Below, piece by piece: positions 18,565 through 28,666 of a DNA stretch of 64,000 nt. The translations under genes and the position numbers were made by a program. The stretch spans positions 158,989 to 222,988 of the forward strand of contig JAQTZW010000005.1 of the NCBI GenBank assembly GCA_028687575.1. The letters are read 5' to 3'. The notes beneath the pieces are model-generated. The model saw only the letters and a program-made list of their open reading frames with translations. It did not search any database and was not told the DNA's origin. This stretch comes from Gallionella sp. (GTDB taxonomy: Bacteria; Pseudomonadota; Gammaproteobacteria; Burkholderiales; Gallionellaceae). How positions within the stretch are numbered: the first letter of the stretch is position 1; every line of letters begins with the position of its first letter.

Positions 18565-21500
18565 ATGAACAAAGCCAAACTCAAAGCCTACGCTCCACAA
18601 GCCCGTAAGGATTTCATTGCCGCCATTACTTCACGTGCCAATCAACTGGGTTTGTCGGAACAGGGTGGGGTGCTCGAAATCGCCAGCGCGGAACGGCAGG
18701 GGGATGTCACCCTCATCGCCGGCCAAGCTTGGCCGGGCAACGTCACGCAACGTCGCGACAAACTGATTGAGCGAATGCAACGAGATGGCTTTGCGCAGGT
18801 GATGGAAGCCGTCGCCTACACTTGGTTCAACCGCTTCGCCGCTTTACGTTACATGGAAATTCACGATTATCTGGAACACGGCCATCGCGTGCTCTCCAAT
18901 CGTGCAGGCGGCATGCCAGAAGTGTTAAATCACGCCACCGAGCTGAATCTGCCGGGCTTGAATCAAGATAAAGCCATCGAACTCAAGCTGGCGGGCAACA
19001 AAGATGGCGAGCTTTATAAGCTGATACTCGTCGCCCAGTGCAACGCGCTGTCTAACGCCATGCCCTTCCTGTTTGAGCGCATCGACGACGACACCGAGCT
19101 GCTGCTGCCCGACAATCTGCTGCGTACCGACTCCGTCATTGCCAAGCTGGTGCAAGAGATACCCGAAGAAGACTGGGCTGAGGTCGAAATCATTGGCTGG
19201 CTCTACCAGTTCTACATCAGCGAGAAAAAAGACCAGGTCATCGGCAAGGTGGTCAAATCTGAGGATATACCCGCTGCCACCCAGCTCTTCACCCCCAACT
19301 GGATCGTGCAGTACCTGGTACAAAACAGCGTGGGCCGCCTGTGGCTCATGGCCAACCCGGCAAGCACGCTGGCCAGCCAGTGGCCGTATTACATCCAACC
19401 CGCCGAGCAAACGCCCGGGGTGCAATCCCAGCTCGATGCCCTCATCCAGACTCGCATGGATGAAGACGGCGGCAGCCTCAACCCCGAAACCATCACCGTG
19501 CTCGACCCGGCCTGCGGCAGCGGCCACATTCTGGTGGTGGCCTACGATGTGCTCAAGGCCATCTACCTGGAGCGCGGCTATCAGGCCCGCGCCATTCCGC
19601 GCCTGATACTGGAGAAAAACCTCTACGGACTGGACATTGATGACCGCGCCGCGCAGATGGCGGGCTTTGCCTTGCTGATGAAAGCCCGCGCCGACGACCG
19701 CCGCTTGTTTAACGAGCCGCCCAAGCTCAATGTGCTCAGCCTGCAAGAGAGCAAAGGGTTGGATGCCGCCGAACTCGCCCTGGCCATCAATGCCGGTGGC
19801 ACCGAGCGTGTTGAAGTGGAACAGCTAAGCTGGTTGATTGACACCTTCGAACACGCCAAAACCTTTGGTTCTTTGATCCAGATTGGCACCCAGCTCTCGT
19901 CGAACCTGCGCAAGCTGCTATCAATAGTGCAGCACGCCATGCAGACGGGTGATCTCTACGCCCAGGCCGCCGCGCAGGATGTGCTGCCTTTGGTGCAGCA
20001 GGCGCTGGTGCTGGGGGTGCAGTTTGATGCGGTGGTGGCGAATCCACCATATATGGGCAGCAAAGGAATGAATGAAGCATTGAAGAGTTACGCCAGAACT
20101 ACATTCCCGGATAGCAAGTCAGATTTATTTGCAATGTTCATAGAACGCGGATTTGATTGGTGCAAACCGACCGGCTTCAATAGCATGGTGACTATGCAAA
20201 GTTGGATGTTCTTGTCCTCGTACGAGGCGATGCGAGAAAAGCTGCTGCAACAGCGCACACTGTCTTGCATGGTTCACATGGGGAATGGCGTAATGGGTAT
20301 TGCTTTTGGGACTGCGGCTAGCGTGTTTGTGAACAAGCATTTAAGTCTGCATGAAGGAAGTTTTTCCTATTGCGAGAACGACGACGTTAACGATGACGGG
20401 GTTCCGAGAAAATTTCCGGTGCACAACAAACGCCTTACCACGGCCAAACCAGATGAATTTCAAAAGATTCCTGGAAGCCCAATTGCTTACTGGACTAGTC
20501 AAAACACCATTAAGGCCTTTAATACTCAAAAAATATCGGATGTAGCAGAAACGAGACTTGGCATGGCTACGGCGGACAACCATAAGTTTCTTCGCTTTTG
20601 GTATGAGGTTAGTGTAGAAAAGCTTGGGCTCCATGTCTGCTCCAGATCTGAGGCAATTGAAAGCAAAAAGAAGTGGTTCCAATATCAAAAGGGAGGAGAC
20701 TTTCGAAAATGGTACGGCAACCTCGAATATGTTGTGAACTGGGAATCTGATGGCTACGAAATCCAACATTTTGCTGATGAAGAAACAGGTCGTATCAGAT
20801 CGCACAACTACAACTTGGATTACATCTTCAAGGACGGCGTTACTTGGAATGCACTGTCCTCTTCCAACACCTCAGCGAGAATTTCAAAAAGATCATTGTT
20901 TGACAATGCTGGTTCGTCGATGTTCGCCAGCAACGAAGAGGAAAATCTAGCCTTACTGTCACTAATGAATAGTTATGTTGTCAGTGATTTGGTGAAAATC
21001 ATTTCACCGACACTCAACTATCAACCAGGTGACATCGCAAAACTACCCGTTGCCTATTCCCCAACTGAACGCAGCGTGATTGCTCAAAATGCAAAGCGCG
21101 CAATTTCGATTGCGAAAGCTGATTGGGATTCGTCTGAGACCTCGTTTGAATTTGCGGACTTCGATATGGTTACAAGTTCCAGATCCGAGTCTAGACTCGT
21201 GAATTCTTGGAATTCAAATTTAAGTAGTGTCGATGAAAATCATACGACGCTAAAAATGATTGAAGTTGAAAACAATCGATTGCTGATTGAAGCCTACGGG
21301 CTTCAAGGTGAACTTTCACCCGAAGTCCCCGAAGACCAGATTACTCTGGCCCGCGCCGACCGCGAAAAAGACTGCCAGCGCCTGATTTCCTATGCCATCG
21401 GCTGCATGATGGGCCGCTACAACCTGGACGAGCCGGGTCTGATTTATGCCCACGCCGGCAACGTCGGTTTTGATGCCAGCCGCTACGTCACCTTCCCCGC

Positions 21501-22116
21501 TGATGCCGATGGCATCGTGCCGCTCACGGACGAACTCTGGTTCACCGACGATGCCGCCAACCGAGTACGCGAATTCCTGCTGGCCGTCTGGGGTGCAGAC
21601 ACCTTGGAAGAAAACATGGCTTGGCTGGCCGAGAGCCTGGGCACAAAGGCCAGCGAAACCCCAGACGAGACCATCCGCCGCTACCTGGCCGACAAGTTCT
21701 TCAAAGACCACCTGCAAACCTACAAAAAGCGCCCGATCTACTGGCTCTTCTCCAGCGGCAAACAAGGCGCCTTCCAGGCCCTGGTCTATCTGCACCGTTA
21801 TAACGAAAGCACACTGGCGCGAATGCGCGCCGAATACGTCGTGCCGCTCACCGGCAAAATCCAGACCCGCATCGAGATGCTGGAAAAAGACCGCGATGCC
21901 GCCGCCTCAACCGCCGCCCGCAACAAGATCAGCAAAACAATCGAAACCCTGCGCAAACAACACGTCGAACTTTTAGCCTACGACGAAAAACTCCGCCACT
22001 ACGCCGACATGCGCATCCAACTCGATCTGGATGACGGCGTGAAAGTGAATTACGGCAAATTCGGGGATTTGCTGGCGGAAGTGAAGGCGGTGACGGGTGG
22101 AAGTGGTGATGAATAG
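18565..22116 (+). CDS. pglX: BREX adenine-specific DNA methyltransferase PglX
   Basis: 1183 aa from ATG 18565 (MNKAKLKAYAPQARKDFI); the upstream extension overlaps abiEii. N6-adenine methyltransferase that marks the host chromosome at the BREX site. SAM-binding motif I is VLDPACGSGHILVV near residue 312 and catalytic motif IV is VVANPPYMGS near residue 492. Residues about 560-940 are the target-recognition region, with noticeably lower GC than the flanks (20.1-21.3 kb), which is where specificity is swapped between strains. The C-terminus is helical with a coiled-coil-like segment. Frame intact. Confidence 0.94.
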   Translation: MNKAKLKAYAPQARKDFIAAITSRANQLGLSEQGGVLEIASAERQGDVTLIAGQAWPGNVTQRRDKLIERMQRDGFAQVMEAVAYTWFNRFAALRYMEIHDYLEHGHRVLSNRAGGMPEVLNHATELNLPGLNQDKAIELKLAGNKDGELYKLILVAQCNALSNAMPFLFERIDDDTELLLPDNLLRTDSVIAKLVQEIPEEDWAEVEIIGWLYQFYISEKKDQVIGKVVKSEDIPAATQLFTPNWIVQYLVQNSVGRLWLMANPASTLASQWPYYIQPAEQTPGVQSQLDALIQTRMDEDGGSLNPETITVLDPACGSGHILVVAYDVLKAIYLERGYQARAIPRLILEKNLYGLDIDDRAAQMAGFALLMKARADDRRLFNEPPKLNVLSLQESKGLDAAELALAINAGGTERVEVEQLSWLIDTFEHAKTFGSLIQIGTQLSSNLRKLLSIVQHAMQTGDLYAQAAAQDVLPLVQQALVLGVQFDAVVANPPYMGSKGMNEALKSYARTTFPDSKSDLFAMFIERGFDWCKPTGFNSMVTMQSWMFLSSYEAMREKLLQQRTLSCMVHMGNGVMGIAFGTAASVFVNKHLSLHEGSFSYCENDDVNDDGVPRKFPVHNKRLTTAKPDEFQKIPGSPIAYWTSQNTIKAFNTQKISDVAETRLGMATADNHKFLRFWYEVSVEKLGLHVCSRSEAIESKKKWFQYQKGGDFRKWYGNLEYVVNWESDGYEIQHFADEETGRIRSHNYNLDYIFKDGVTWNALSSSNTSARISKRSLFDNAGSSMFASNEEENLALLSLMNSYVVSDLVKIISPTLNYQPGDIAKLPVAYSPTERSVIAQNAKRAISIAKADWDSSETSFEFADFDMVTSSRSESRLVNSWNSNLSSVDENHTTLKMIEVENNRLLIEAYGLQGELSPEVPEDQITLARADREKDCQRLISYAIGCMMGRYNLDEPGLIYAHAGNVGFDASRYVTFPADADGIVPLTDELWFTDDAANRVREFLLAVWGADTLEENMAWLAESLGTKASETPDETIRRYLADKFFKDHLQTYKKRPIYWLFSSGKQGAFQALVYLHRYNESTLARMRAEYVVPLTGKIQTRIEMLEKDRDAAASTAARNKISKTIETLRKQHVELLAYDEKLRHYADMRIQLDLDDGVKVNYGKFGDLLAEVKAVTGGSGDE

Positions 22117-22160
22117 GTCGGTTTCCAAGACCGCTCAATAACAGCCTAATAGGGGAGAAC

Positions 22161-22895
22161 ATGGGGATCAAATTTCGTGAAGATCCAGACTTGCAATTTC
22201 TGGCTCATGCCAAGAATGAGGACCTGCAAATCCTGGTTGATTACCTGACCAAAGACAAGGACGGCGAGAAGCGATTCGCCCAAGAGTTGCTGGATGAGAA
22301 ACGATTTATCGCACCCAAATATTCTCTGTCCGAGGTGTGGGACTTAATAGCAGCCGAATTACAGCTGTTTGGTGGAGATGCCATCGCAAATCAAGTAAGG
22401 GGGCACGGTGTTCTTTACAAGGAAATACTTTGCGACGCTTGCGATCACCTGAGTGTTAAATACGACAAAACTCAATCCGCATATGAGATTGAGAGCAGTG
22501 TGATGGAAGATATGATGGAAAAGTTTTGGAAAGACCTTACCCTGCAACGTCGCGCCGAAATTAAAGATACGTTAGGCATAAGTTCTGAGCTGAATGGGGA
22601 TGCGTTATTAAAAGAAATCCTTAGGATGATAAGGAGCGAAGCTTCAATCTCATATCGTGCAGCAGGGTTGCTGGCCAATTCATTTGCTTTTGCACTGCTA
22701 GGGAGAGGTTTGGGGAATCTAGTTGGTTTTGGCGTATCAAGATATTTGGGCGCTTTAGCTGGGCCGATAGGCATTGCAGCCGCTGCCTTACTCACTCTTT
22801 TTTCGTTCTCTGGCCCCGCATATAGGGTGACCATCCCGTGTGTCATTCAGATTGCCTATATGCGTAGAGTCATGGCTCAAACTGATCGATATTAA
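22161..22895 (+). CDS. YaaW/DUF3944-like protein inside the BREX operon
   Basis: 244 aa. It resembles the E. coli YaaW family (DUF3944 N-terminus plus a ubiquinol-cytochrome-c-chaperone-like region): DPDLQFLAHAKNEDLQILVDYL, ELQLFGGDAIANQVRGHG, and the C-terminal AYRVTIPCVIQIAYMRR are the conserved blocks. Residues 165-215 are hydrophobic and glycine/alanine rich, suggesting membrane insertion. AGGGGAG lies before ATG 22161. Not a core BREX gene. It pairs with the next gene and separates pglX from pglZ. The function of the family is not known. Confidence 0.72.
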   Translation: MGIKFREDPDLQFLAHAKNEDLQILVDYLTKDKDGEKRFAQELLDEKRFIAPKYSLSEVWDLIAAELQLFGGDAIANQVRGHGVLYKEILCDACDHLSVKYDKTQSAYEIESSVMEDMMEKFWKDLTLQRRAEIKDTLGISSELNGDALLKEILRMIRSEASISYRAAGLLANSFAFALLGRGLGNLVGFGVSRYLGALAGPIGIAAAALLTLFSFSGPAYRVTIPCVIQIAYMRRVMAQTDRY

Positions 22896-22908
22896 GAGGG
22901 GGAATTAC

Positions 22909-23769
22909 ATGGATACATTATTCAGGATTGATTGGTCCGCGGTGGCTCCCGAGGTGGTAAAGGGGCTGCAGGATGGCACTATGCGCGTTTCCTCAGCCAA
23001 TGGCGTTGCTTATTGGGCACGTGGCTCTGGATCGACGGGTGCCGTTCAGCATCTACCTTTCGTGCCTGCGAATGTTTCTGATGCAAGTAACCTGATGGAA
23101 TCAGCAAAGCTTCTCCAGGCTGCGCAGCATGCACAAATGGTGGCGATCGGAATTTCGACTGGCGTAATCGTTGGTGCGATCGTGATCCAGACCATGTATT
23201 TGGCGCGGAAATTGGACAAGCTCCAAAAGACCATTGACTTGGTCTCGGAGGATGTTCACTCACAAAACATCGTCTTCTACATGAACAAGATTGCTGACTA
23301 TTTTGGTTCAGTGGAGTCTGCACGTATTTACCTGCTTGACCGGAGTCTGCAGGATGAAGTTAGAGATATTGCCTTGCCCGTGCTTGCCGACCTCTCAATC
23401 AGGAGGAATCAGTTGTTCTCCTTTATAGACAACATTCTTCAATTGGCAAAATCCGATGCGCTGTCGCAAAGGCACTATGAACTCATTATCGATTTTGTAA
23501 CCTTGGCTCTGGAGATGTTGCCAAAGGGTGCATTTGTTGAGAAAGAGTTATACGTCTTTATCGAGAAATACGGTCTAGCCGATCTGGTTTTAGAGCAAGC
23601 TGAAACTCGCTATCTGAATCTTCTCTCCACATATCGAGGATGGTGCAATGAGCAAGTCAAATTGGCCGTTAAGGGGAGCACTCGATCGGGAACCATTTTG
23701 GGTAGAGATGATGAGCTTAAATGTCTTTTCTCTTCTGAAGAAAACAAACTTCTTATTGGAAGAGCATAA
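22909..23769 (+). CDS. Unknown single-pass membrane protein inside the BREX operon
   Basis: 286 aa from ATG 22909 with a strong AGAGGGGG site; the longer frame from 22840 overlaps the preceding gene. The N-terminal 60 residues are polar, then a hydrophobic segment at about 77-98 (MVAIGISTGVIVGAIVIQTM). A helical, coiled-coil-like stretch follows (ARKLDKLQKTIDLVSEDVHSQ) and an all-helical C-terminal domain. No family recognised. It ends immediately before pglZ (stop at 23769, start at 23770), so it is coupled to the BREX operon. Confidence 0.7.
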   Translation: MDTLFRIDWSAVAPEVVKGLQDGTMRVSSANGVAYWARGSGSTGAVQHLPFVPANVSDASNLMESAKLLQAAQHAQMVAIGISTGVIVGAIVIQTMYLARKLDKLQKTIDLVSEDVHSQNIVFYMNKIADYFGSVESARIYLLDRSLQDEVRDIALPVLADLSIRRNQLFSFIDNILQLAKSDALSQRHYELIIDFVTLALEMLPKGAFVEKELYVFIEKYGLADLVLEQAETRYLNLLSTYRGWCNEQVKLAVKGSTRSGTILGRDDELKCLFSSEENKLLIGRA

Positions 23770-26376
23770 ATGACCCAACGTATCGTAGATTCCCTGTCTG
23801 CTCTTTATGCCAATCACTCCGTTGTGTTTTGGCATGATGCCGATGGGGAATTTTCTGCTGCAGTAGATGCTCTGCCATTGCAGGGAGTGCAACTGGTTCG
23901 TACTGATTCTATGCCTGCGCTTCAGGTGAAACTGAATATCGAGCGCGCAACTGGTCAGAAATGGTTGCTCTACAGCAATCAGCCGCAACCAGAACCTACG
24001 CATGACTGGCTGCTGGATATTCGCCTGCGCAGCAAGACGTTCAGTGCGGATGCGGCGTCCATCTTGTTGGAAGACCTTGGCCTAGCCTCACAAACATTGC
24101 GTGCACACCTAAAGCTGAGGGCAAAGTTCCTGCGCTCAAAAGAGCGTGTCGAAAAACTCAAGCGCTTGGTTGTGCCAACCGATACGGCGGATGACTTGGA
24201 TCGCAAGATGCTGGCGGTGTTGGCACGCGCCGATCAGCCCGACCTGTCGGCGATATTGCTGCGCTTGTTTTCTGCGCTGGTGGTGAACGGCGATGCTGAT
24301 CTGGGTGCCGATTCCAGGCAATGGCAGGACATACTGAGCAATGAGCTGGAGGCCGCTTTCTGGATGAAGGTGGCAAAGGAATTTGGATATTCCGTTGCCG
24401 AACCGACCCTACGTGATTTGCTGTTTCATTTGTTTGCGACCGATTTTTCTCGTGCTCTGTCTGGCTGCTGTCCTGGCCAACTGACCCATTTCGTGTTGTC
24501 GAATAATACGCTGGCGGGCAATGCAGCGGTATTCATCGGGCGCTGGCGTTCCGACATGGCCCACTTTGCTAGTTATAACGCGTTATCCCATGCGGTCTCC
24601 AATGAGCTGGATATTGCCGGAATGTTGGGGGCTTTGTCCGGTGATGCACTCTCCGAGGTGATGACCTTTGCGGTGGTTGAACAGCGCATTATCAAATACC
24701 TCAAGGATCGAATCATTGCCGCGTCCGGTGCTGAGTCGAATGCCATAAACGCCTTAATTGCTCGGCGGCGCGATGGTCATTGGGCGAACCGTTTGCTGGC
24801 ACAGGGCAACGATACGTCCCGTGCGCTGGCTGCAAGCTATGACGCGCTGGAAGCTGCTTACGCTTTTTTTGAATTGAAGTCTGCGCACGAGGCGGGCTTT
24901 AGTTTTATCAATGCGACTGAAGGATTGTCAGCGTATCAATCCGGGATTTTTCGATTCGATCAGCTCTATCGACAGTTTAATTATGCCGCTGCTGCCGTGG
25001 AACCAATGGGATGGGCTGTTTTGCACGAACTCATCGATCGGATAGAAAGCGCCTATTCCGGCTGGTTCATACCGCAACTGACTTCCGCATGGAGCAAGGT
25101 GATTGAAGGTGACGCCGGTTTGCTGAAATCATGGCGTATTCCTGAGTGGGTGAACCAAGCGAATTTTTATACCAGACACGTCAAGCCGGTATTGGATGGT
25201 GGAGCCAAGCGCGTATTCGTGGTGATTTCGGATGCGTTCCGTTATGAGGCCGCCGAGGAATTGGTTCGCATCATCAATGGCCGTAATCGACTGAAGGCTT
25301 CCTTGTCTGGGATGCTCGGGGTGTTGCCCAGTTATACCGCATTGGGCATGGCCTCCTTGTTGCCACACGGCAAATTAGCCTACAAGCTCAATAGCAACCT
25401 TGATCTCAGTGCCGATGGTTCGGTGGTTTCCACCATTGAACAGCGCAGCACGCATCTGGAACAGTATGGCGGGGTGGCGATTAAGGCGGAAGATTTGCTC
25501 GCCTTGGGCAAGGATAAGGGGCGTGAATTCGTTCGCGATCGGCAGGTGGTTTATATCTACCACGACCGCATCGACCTGATCGGCGACAAACAGGCGTCGG
25601 AGACCAAGACGTTTGAAGCCGTGAGCGATGCGCTAACGGAGTTGGGACAGTTGGCTGCGTTCATCATCAATAGCCTGAATGGTTCGGTGGTGTTGATGAC
25701 GGCAGATCATGGCTTTATGTATCAGGAGTCGGCGCTGGATAATGTCGATAAATCAACCTTGGACGAAAAGCCCACCGGTATGCTGCGAGCCAAGAAGCGT
25801 TTCTTGATCGGACAAGGGATAGGCAACAATCCCAAGGTGTGGTGTGGGAATACCTCCATGACGGCAGGAACCGAGGTCGGCGAGGGGAGTGTGGATTTCT
25901 GGCTGCCAAAAGGCGCGGCACGCTTTCACTTTGCTGGCGGAGCGAGATTCGTGCATGGCAGTGCAATGCCACAGGAAATTGTTATTCCGGTGATTACGCT
26001 GCGCGTGAGTGAATCCGATAATGCAAAGACAAGTACGGTTGAGTTTAGTTTGCTGGGCGCATCCAACAAGGTGGTGACCAATAAGCAACGCTTCGAGTTT
26101 ATTCAGACGGAGGCAATTTCAGAGCGTGTGTTGACGCGCACGGTACAGATTTCCATCCGTGATGGCGAAACGCTGATCAGCGATGAACAGTCGTTGACCT
26201 TTGATAGCGATTCCGAGTTGATGGACAAGCGCAAACGCACGGTGATGCTGACTGTCAGATCAGGCAGTTATGACCGTAACAAGGATTACTATTTGATTGC
26301 CCGTGATGCGCAGACCAAAGTGGAAGTGCTGCGCTCACCTTTACGGGTGGATTTGGCCTTTGCCAATGATTTTTAG
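23770..26376 (+). CDS. pglZ: BREX phosphatase-domain protein PglZ
   Basis: 868 aa. Alkaline-phosphatase-superfamily PglZ domain in the centre: VFVVISDAFRYEAAEEL near residue 490 (metal-binding Asp), TADHGFMYQES near 645 and a conserved C-terminal Ig-like part. The N-terminus FWHDADGEF is typical of type I BREX PglZ. Required with PglX for methylation and defence. It starts directly after the preceding stop codon and is followed 9 bp later by brxL. Confidence 0.93.
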   Translation: MTQRIVDSLSALYANHSVVFWHDADGEFSAAVDALPLQGVQLVRTDSMPALQVKLNIERATGQKWLLYSNQPQPEPTHDWLLDIRLRSKTFSADAASILLEDLGLASQTLRAHLKLRAKFLRSKERVEKLKRLVVPTDTADDLDRKMLAVLARADQPDLSAILLRLFSALVVNGDADLGADSRQWQDILSNELEAAFWMKVAKEFGYSVAEPTLRDLLFHLFATDFSRALSGCCPGQLTHFVLSNNTLAGNAAVFIGRWRSDMAHFASYNALSHAVSNELDIAGMLGALSGDALSEVMTFAVVEQRIIKYLKDRIIAASGAESNAINALIARRRDGHWANRLLAQGNDTSRALAASYDALEAAYAFFELKSAHEAGFSFINATEGLSAYQSGIFRFDQLYRQFNYAAAAVEPMGWAVLHELIDRIESAYSGWFIPQLTSAWSKVIEGDAGLLKSWRIPEWVNQANFYTRHVKPVLDGGAKRVFVVISDAFRYEAAEELVRIINGRNRLKASLSGMLGVLPSYTALGMASLLPHGKLAYKLNSNLDLSADGSVVSTIEQRSTHLEQYGGVAIKAEDLLALGKDKGREFVRDRQVVYIYHDRIDLIGDKQASETKTFEAVSDALTELGQLAAFIINSLNGSVVLMTADHGFMYQESALDNVDKSTLDEKPTGMLRAKKRFLIGQGIGNNPKVWCGNTSMTAGTEVGEGSVDFWLPKGAARFHFAGGARFVHGSAMPQEIVIPVITLRVSESDNAKTSTVEFSLLGASNKVVTNKQRFEFIQTEAISERVLTRTVQISIRDGETLISDEQSLTFDSDSELMDKRKRTVMLTVRSGSYDRNKDYYLIARDAQTKVEVLRSPLRVDLAFANDF

Positions 26377-26385
26377 GAAATGGAT

Positions 26386-28416
26386 ATGACTGAATTAAAT
26401 CAGGATATGAGTCTGGATTCGTTGATGAACGCCTACCTGCCGGGCAAGGTGGTGCGCAAGGATCTGACCAAGCTGATCAAGGAAGGCGCGAATGTGCCGG
26501 TGTATGTGCTGGAATATTTGCTGGGTATGTATTGCGCATCGGATGATGAGGCGACGATAGAGGCTGGCCTGACGATGGTCAAGCGCGTGCTGGCAGAAAA
26601 CTATGTTCGCCCGGATGAAGCGGAGAAAGTGAAGTCAAAAATCCGTGAGAGTGGCAGCTATAAGGTCATCGACAAGATTACGGTCAGGCTGAATGAGAAA
26701 CGCGATAGCTATGAGGCGCTGCTGTCCAATTTGGGAATCAAGGATGCCGAAATACAGGATTCCTATGTAAGAAACTTCGAGAAGTTGCTGGTCGGCGGAA
26801 TCTGGTGCATCGTGACGTTGCAATACCAGTTCGAGGAAAATCAAAAGGGCTCGCCATTCTCCGTGTCTGAGCTGAAGCCTATCCAGATGCCGAACATGGA
26901 TATGAATGACCTGTTCGAGTCGCGTAGGCACTTTACCGAGGAGCAATGGATAGATACGCTGATTCGTGCCATCGGCATGGAACCGAGCTGTTTTAATGAA
27001 CGCGTGAAATGGCATTTGCTGGCTCGCATGATTCCCTTGGTGGAAAACAATTACAACCTGTGTGAACTCGGGCCGCGAGGTACGGGCAAGAGTCACATCT
27101 ACAAGGAAATCAGCCCGAATAGCATTCTGGTTTCGGGTGGACAGACGACCGTTGCCAATCTGTTTTATAACATGGGAGCGCGCAAAGTTGGATTAGTCGG
27201 GCTGTGGGATGTGGTTGCGTTTGATGAAGTGGCTGGTATCAACTTCAAAGATCGTGATGGCGTGCAGATCATGAAGGACTACATGGCCAGTGGCTCGTTC
27301 TCGCGTGGACGTGAGTCGATCAATGCGGGTGCCTCGATGGTGTTTGTCGGCAATATCAATCAAAGCGTCGAGCAGATGGTCAAGGTTAGTCATTTGCTGG
27401 AGCCATTCCCTGATGCGATGATCGATTCGGCCTTTTTTGACCGCTTTCATGCCTATGTTCCGGGTTGGGAAATCCCCAAGATGAGGCCGGAATTCTTCAC
27501 CAATCAATACGGCATGATCGTCGATTATCTGGCTGAATGGCTGCGCGAGATGCGCAAACGGAATTTTTCAGATGCCATCGACAAGTGGTTCAAGCTGGGT
27601 AATAACCTGAATCAGCGGGACACCATCGCGGTGCGCCGTACCGTTTCCGGTCTGCTCAAGCTGACTTGTCCGCATGGCGAATATACCAAGGAGAGTGTTC
27701 GTCACGCGTTGGAATATGCGCTGGAAACACGTCGCCGTATTAAAGAGCAGCTCAAGAAAATCGGTGGTATGGAATTCTACGATGTCCATTTCAGCTACAT
27801 CGACCTGGAAGACGGGCAAGAGCGGTTTATCTCTGTGCCTGAGCAGGGTGGCGGATCGCTAATCGCGGAAGGGCGGCCCAATCCGGGAACGCTGCATACC
27901 ATCAGCATTGGAGAAAAGGGAATGCCGGGTGTGTATCGCCTGGAAATCCAAACGATCGCGGGCAATGGCAAAGTCTCGGTATCCGGCAATAGCTCTAGGG
28001 AGCCGTCCCGCGTTGCATTCGATTATTTCAAAGCCAATGCTTCGCGTGTGAGTGGATCAATTAAACCGGGTGAACATGAGTTCCATCTACATCTGGTTGA
28101 ACTCCAGCACTCGGGTGTACCGGAGGCACTGACACTGGCGAGCTTTATCGCGCTTTGCTCCTCGGCGCTGGGAAAATCCGTGCAAGGGCAGATGGTGGTG
28201 ATGGGCGACATGAGTCTGGGTGGTACGATCACTCAGGCCAGAAGTTTGGCAGAAAGCCTGCAAGTTGCATTTGATGCAGGTGCCAAGCGTATTCTGCTGC
28301 CGATGTCGAGCGTGACGGATATACCAGCTGTGCCAGGTGAGCTGTTCGCCAAGTTCCAGACCAGTTTCTATTCTGATCCGGTTGATGCGGTGTTCAAGGC
28401 GTTGGGAGTAGAGTGA
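26386..28416 (+). CDS. brxL: BREX protein BrxL, AAA+ ATPase with Lon-like C-terminus
   Basis: 676 aa from ATG 26386, which is six bases after AGGAA (the ATG at 26380 has no room for a ribosome binding site). Walker A GPRGTGKSH at about residue 229 and Walker B-like WDVVAFDEVAG near 280. The C-terminus (about 560-676) has the Lon-protease fold pattern, but neither the Lon PSAG serine nor the GGLKEK lysine is present, so it is unlikely to be a serine protease. Last gene of the type I BREX operon; required for phage exclusion in the known systems. Confidence 0.92.
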   Translation: MTELNQDMSLDSLMNAYLPGKVVRKDLTKLIKEGANVPVYVLEYLLGMYCASDDEATIEAGLTMVKRVLAENYVRPDEAEKVKSKIRESGSYKVIDKITVRLNEKRDSYEALLSNLGIKDAEIQDSYVRNFEKLLVGGIWCIVTLQYQFEENQKGSPFSVSELKPIQMPNMDMNDLFESRRHFTEEQWIDTLIRAIGMEPSCFNERVKWHLLARMIPLVENNYNLCELGPRGTGKSHIYKEISPNSILVSGGQTTVANLFYNMGARKVGLVGLWDVVAFDEVAGINFKDRDGVQIMKDYMASGSFSRGRESINAGASMVFVGNINQSVEQMVKVSHLLEPFPDAMIDSAFFDRFHAYVPGWEIPKMRPEFFTNQYGMIVDYLAEWLREMRKRNFSDAIDKWFKLGNNLNQRDTIAVRRTVSGLLKLTCPHGEYTKESVRHALEYALETRRRIKEQLKKIGGMEFYDVHFSYIDLEDGQERFISVPEQGGGSLIAEGRPNPGTLHTISIGEKGMPGVYRLEIQTIAGNGKVSVSGNSSREPSRVAFDYFKANASRVSGSIKPGEHEFHLHLVELQHSGVPEALTLASFIALCSSALGKSVQGQMVVMGDMSLGGTITQARSLAESLQVAFDAGAKRILLPMSSVTDIPAVPGELFAKFQTSFYSDPVDAVFKALGVE

Positions 28417-28666
28417 TTGGAAATTGCGGATCCAACTGATTTTTAAAGCGGATTCCAGTGATCGTGAACACGGTTGAGACTTGAATTGCTGGAATGTTGG
28501 TACGTGACGAAAATTGCCTAGCTGTTCTGGAAATACATGGTTTGGGCAGTCACCACTTGCGGGACTTTTGCGGGACTCGGTAATGCTGCGTAGTGCGCTG
28601 TAGTGCATAGTTGCAATGATCGGCCATGAACTCAGTTAATTAAATCAAACACTTATATTAAAAAAA
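28417..28666. other. Non-coding right end of the BREX island
   Basis: No convincing gene on either strand; the 173-codon minus frame through here is antisense to brxL. Contains the paired TTGCGGGACT repeats and an A/T-rich stretch just before the attachment repeat. Confidence 0.6.
28557..28577 (+). repeat. Candidate integrase arm-site repeats, right end
   Basis: TTGCGGGACT at 28557-28566 and 28568-28577, in the same relative form as the TTGCGTGACT pair at the left end (10190-10211). They lie 90 bp inside the right attachment repeat. Confidence 0.5.

Noticed and set aside
26386..28416. brxL as a Lon protease housekeeping gene
   Set aside because: The AAA+ module order, BREX context and missing catalytic residues identify it as BrxL.
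28087..28608. 173-codon minus-strand frame overlapping the brxL end
   Set aside because: Antisense to brxL with no family features or ribosome binding site.
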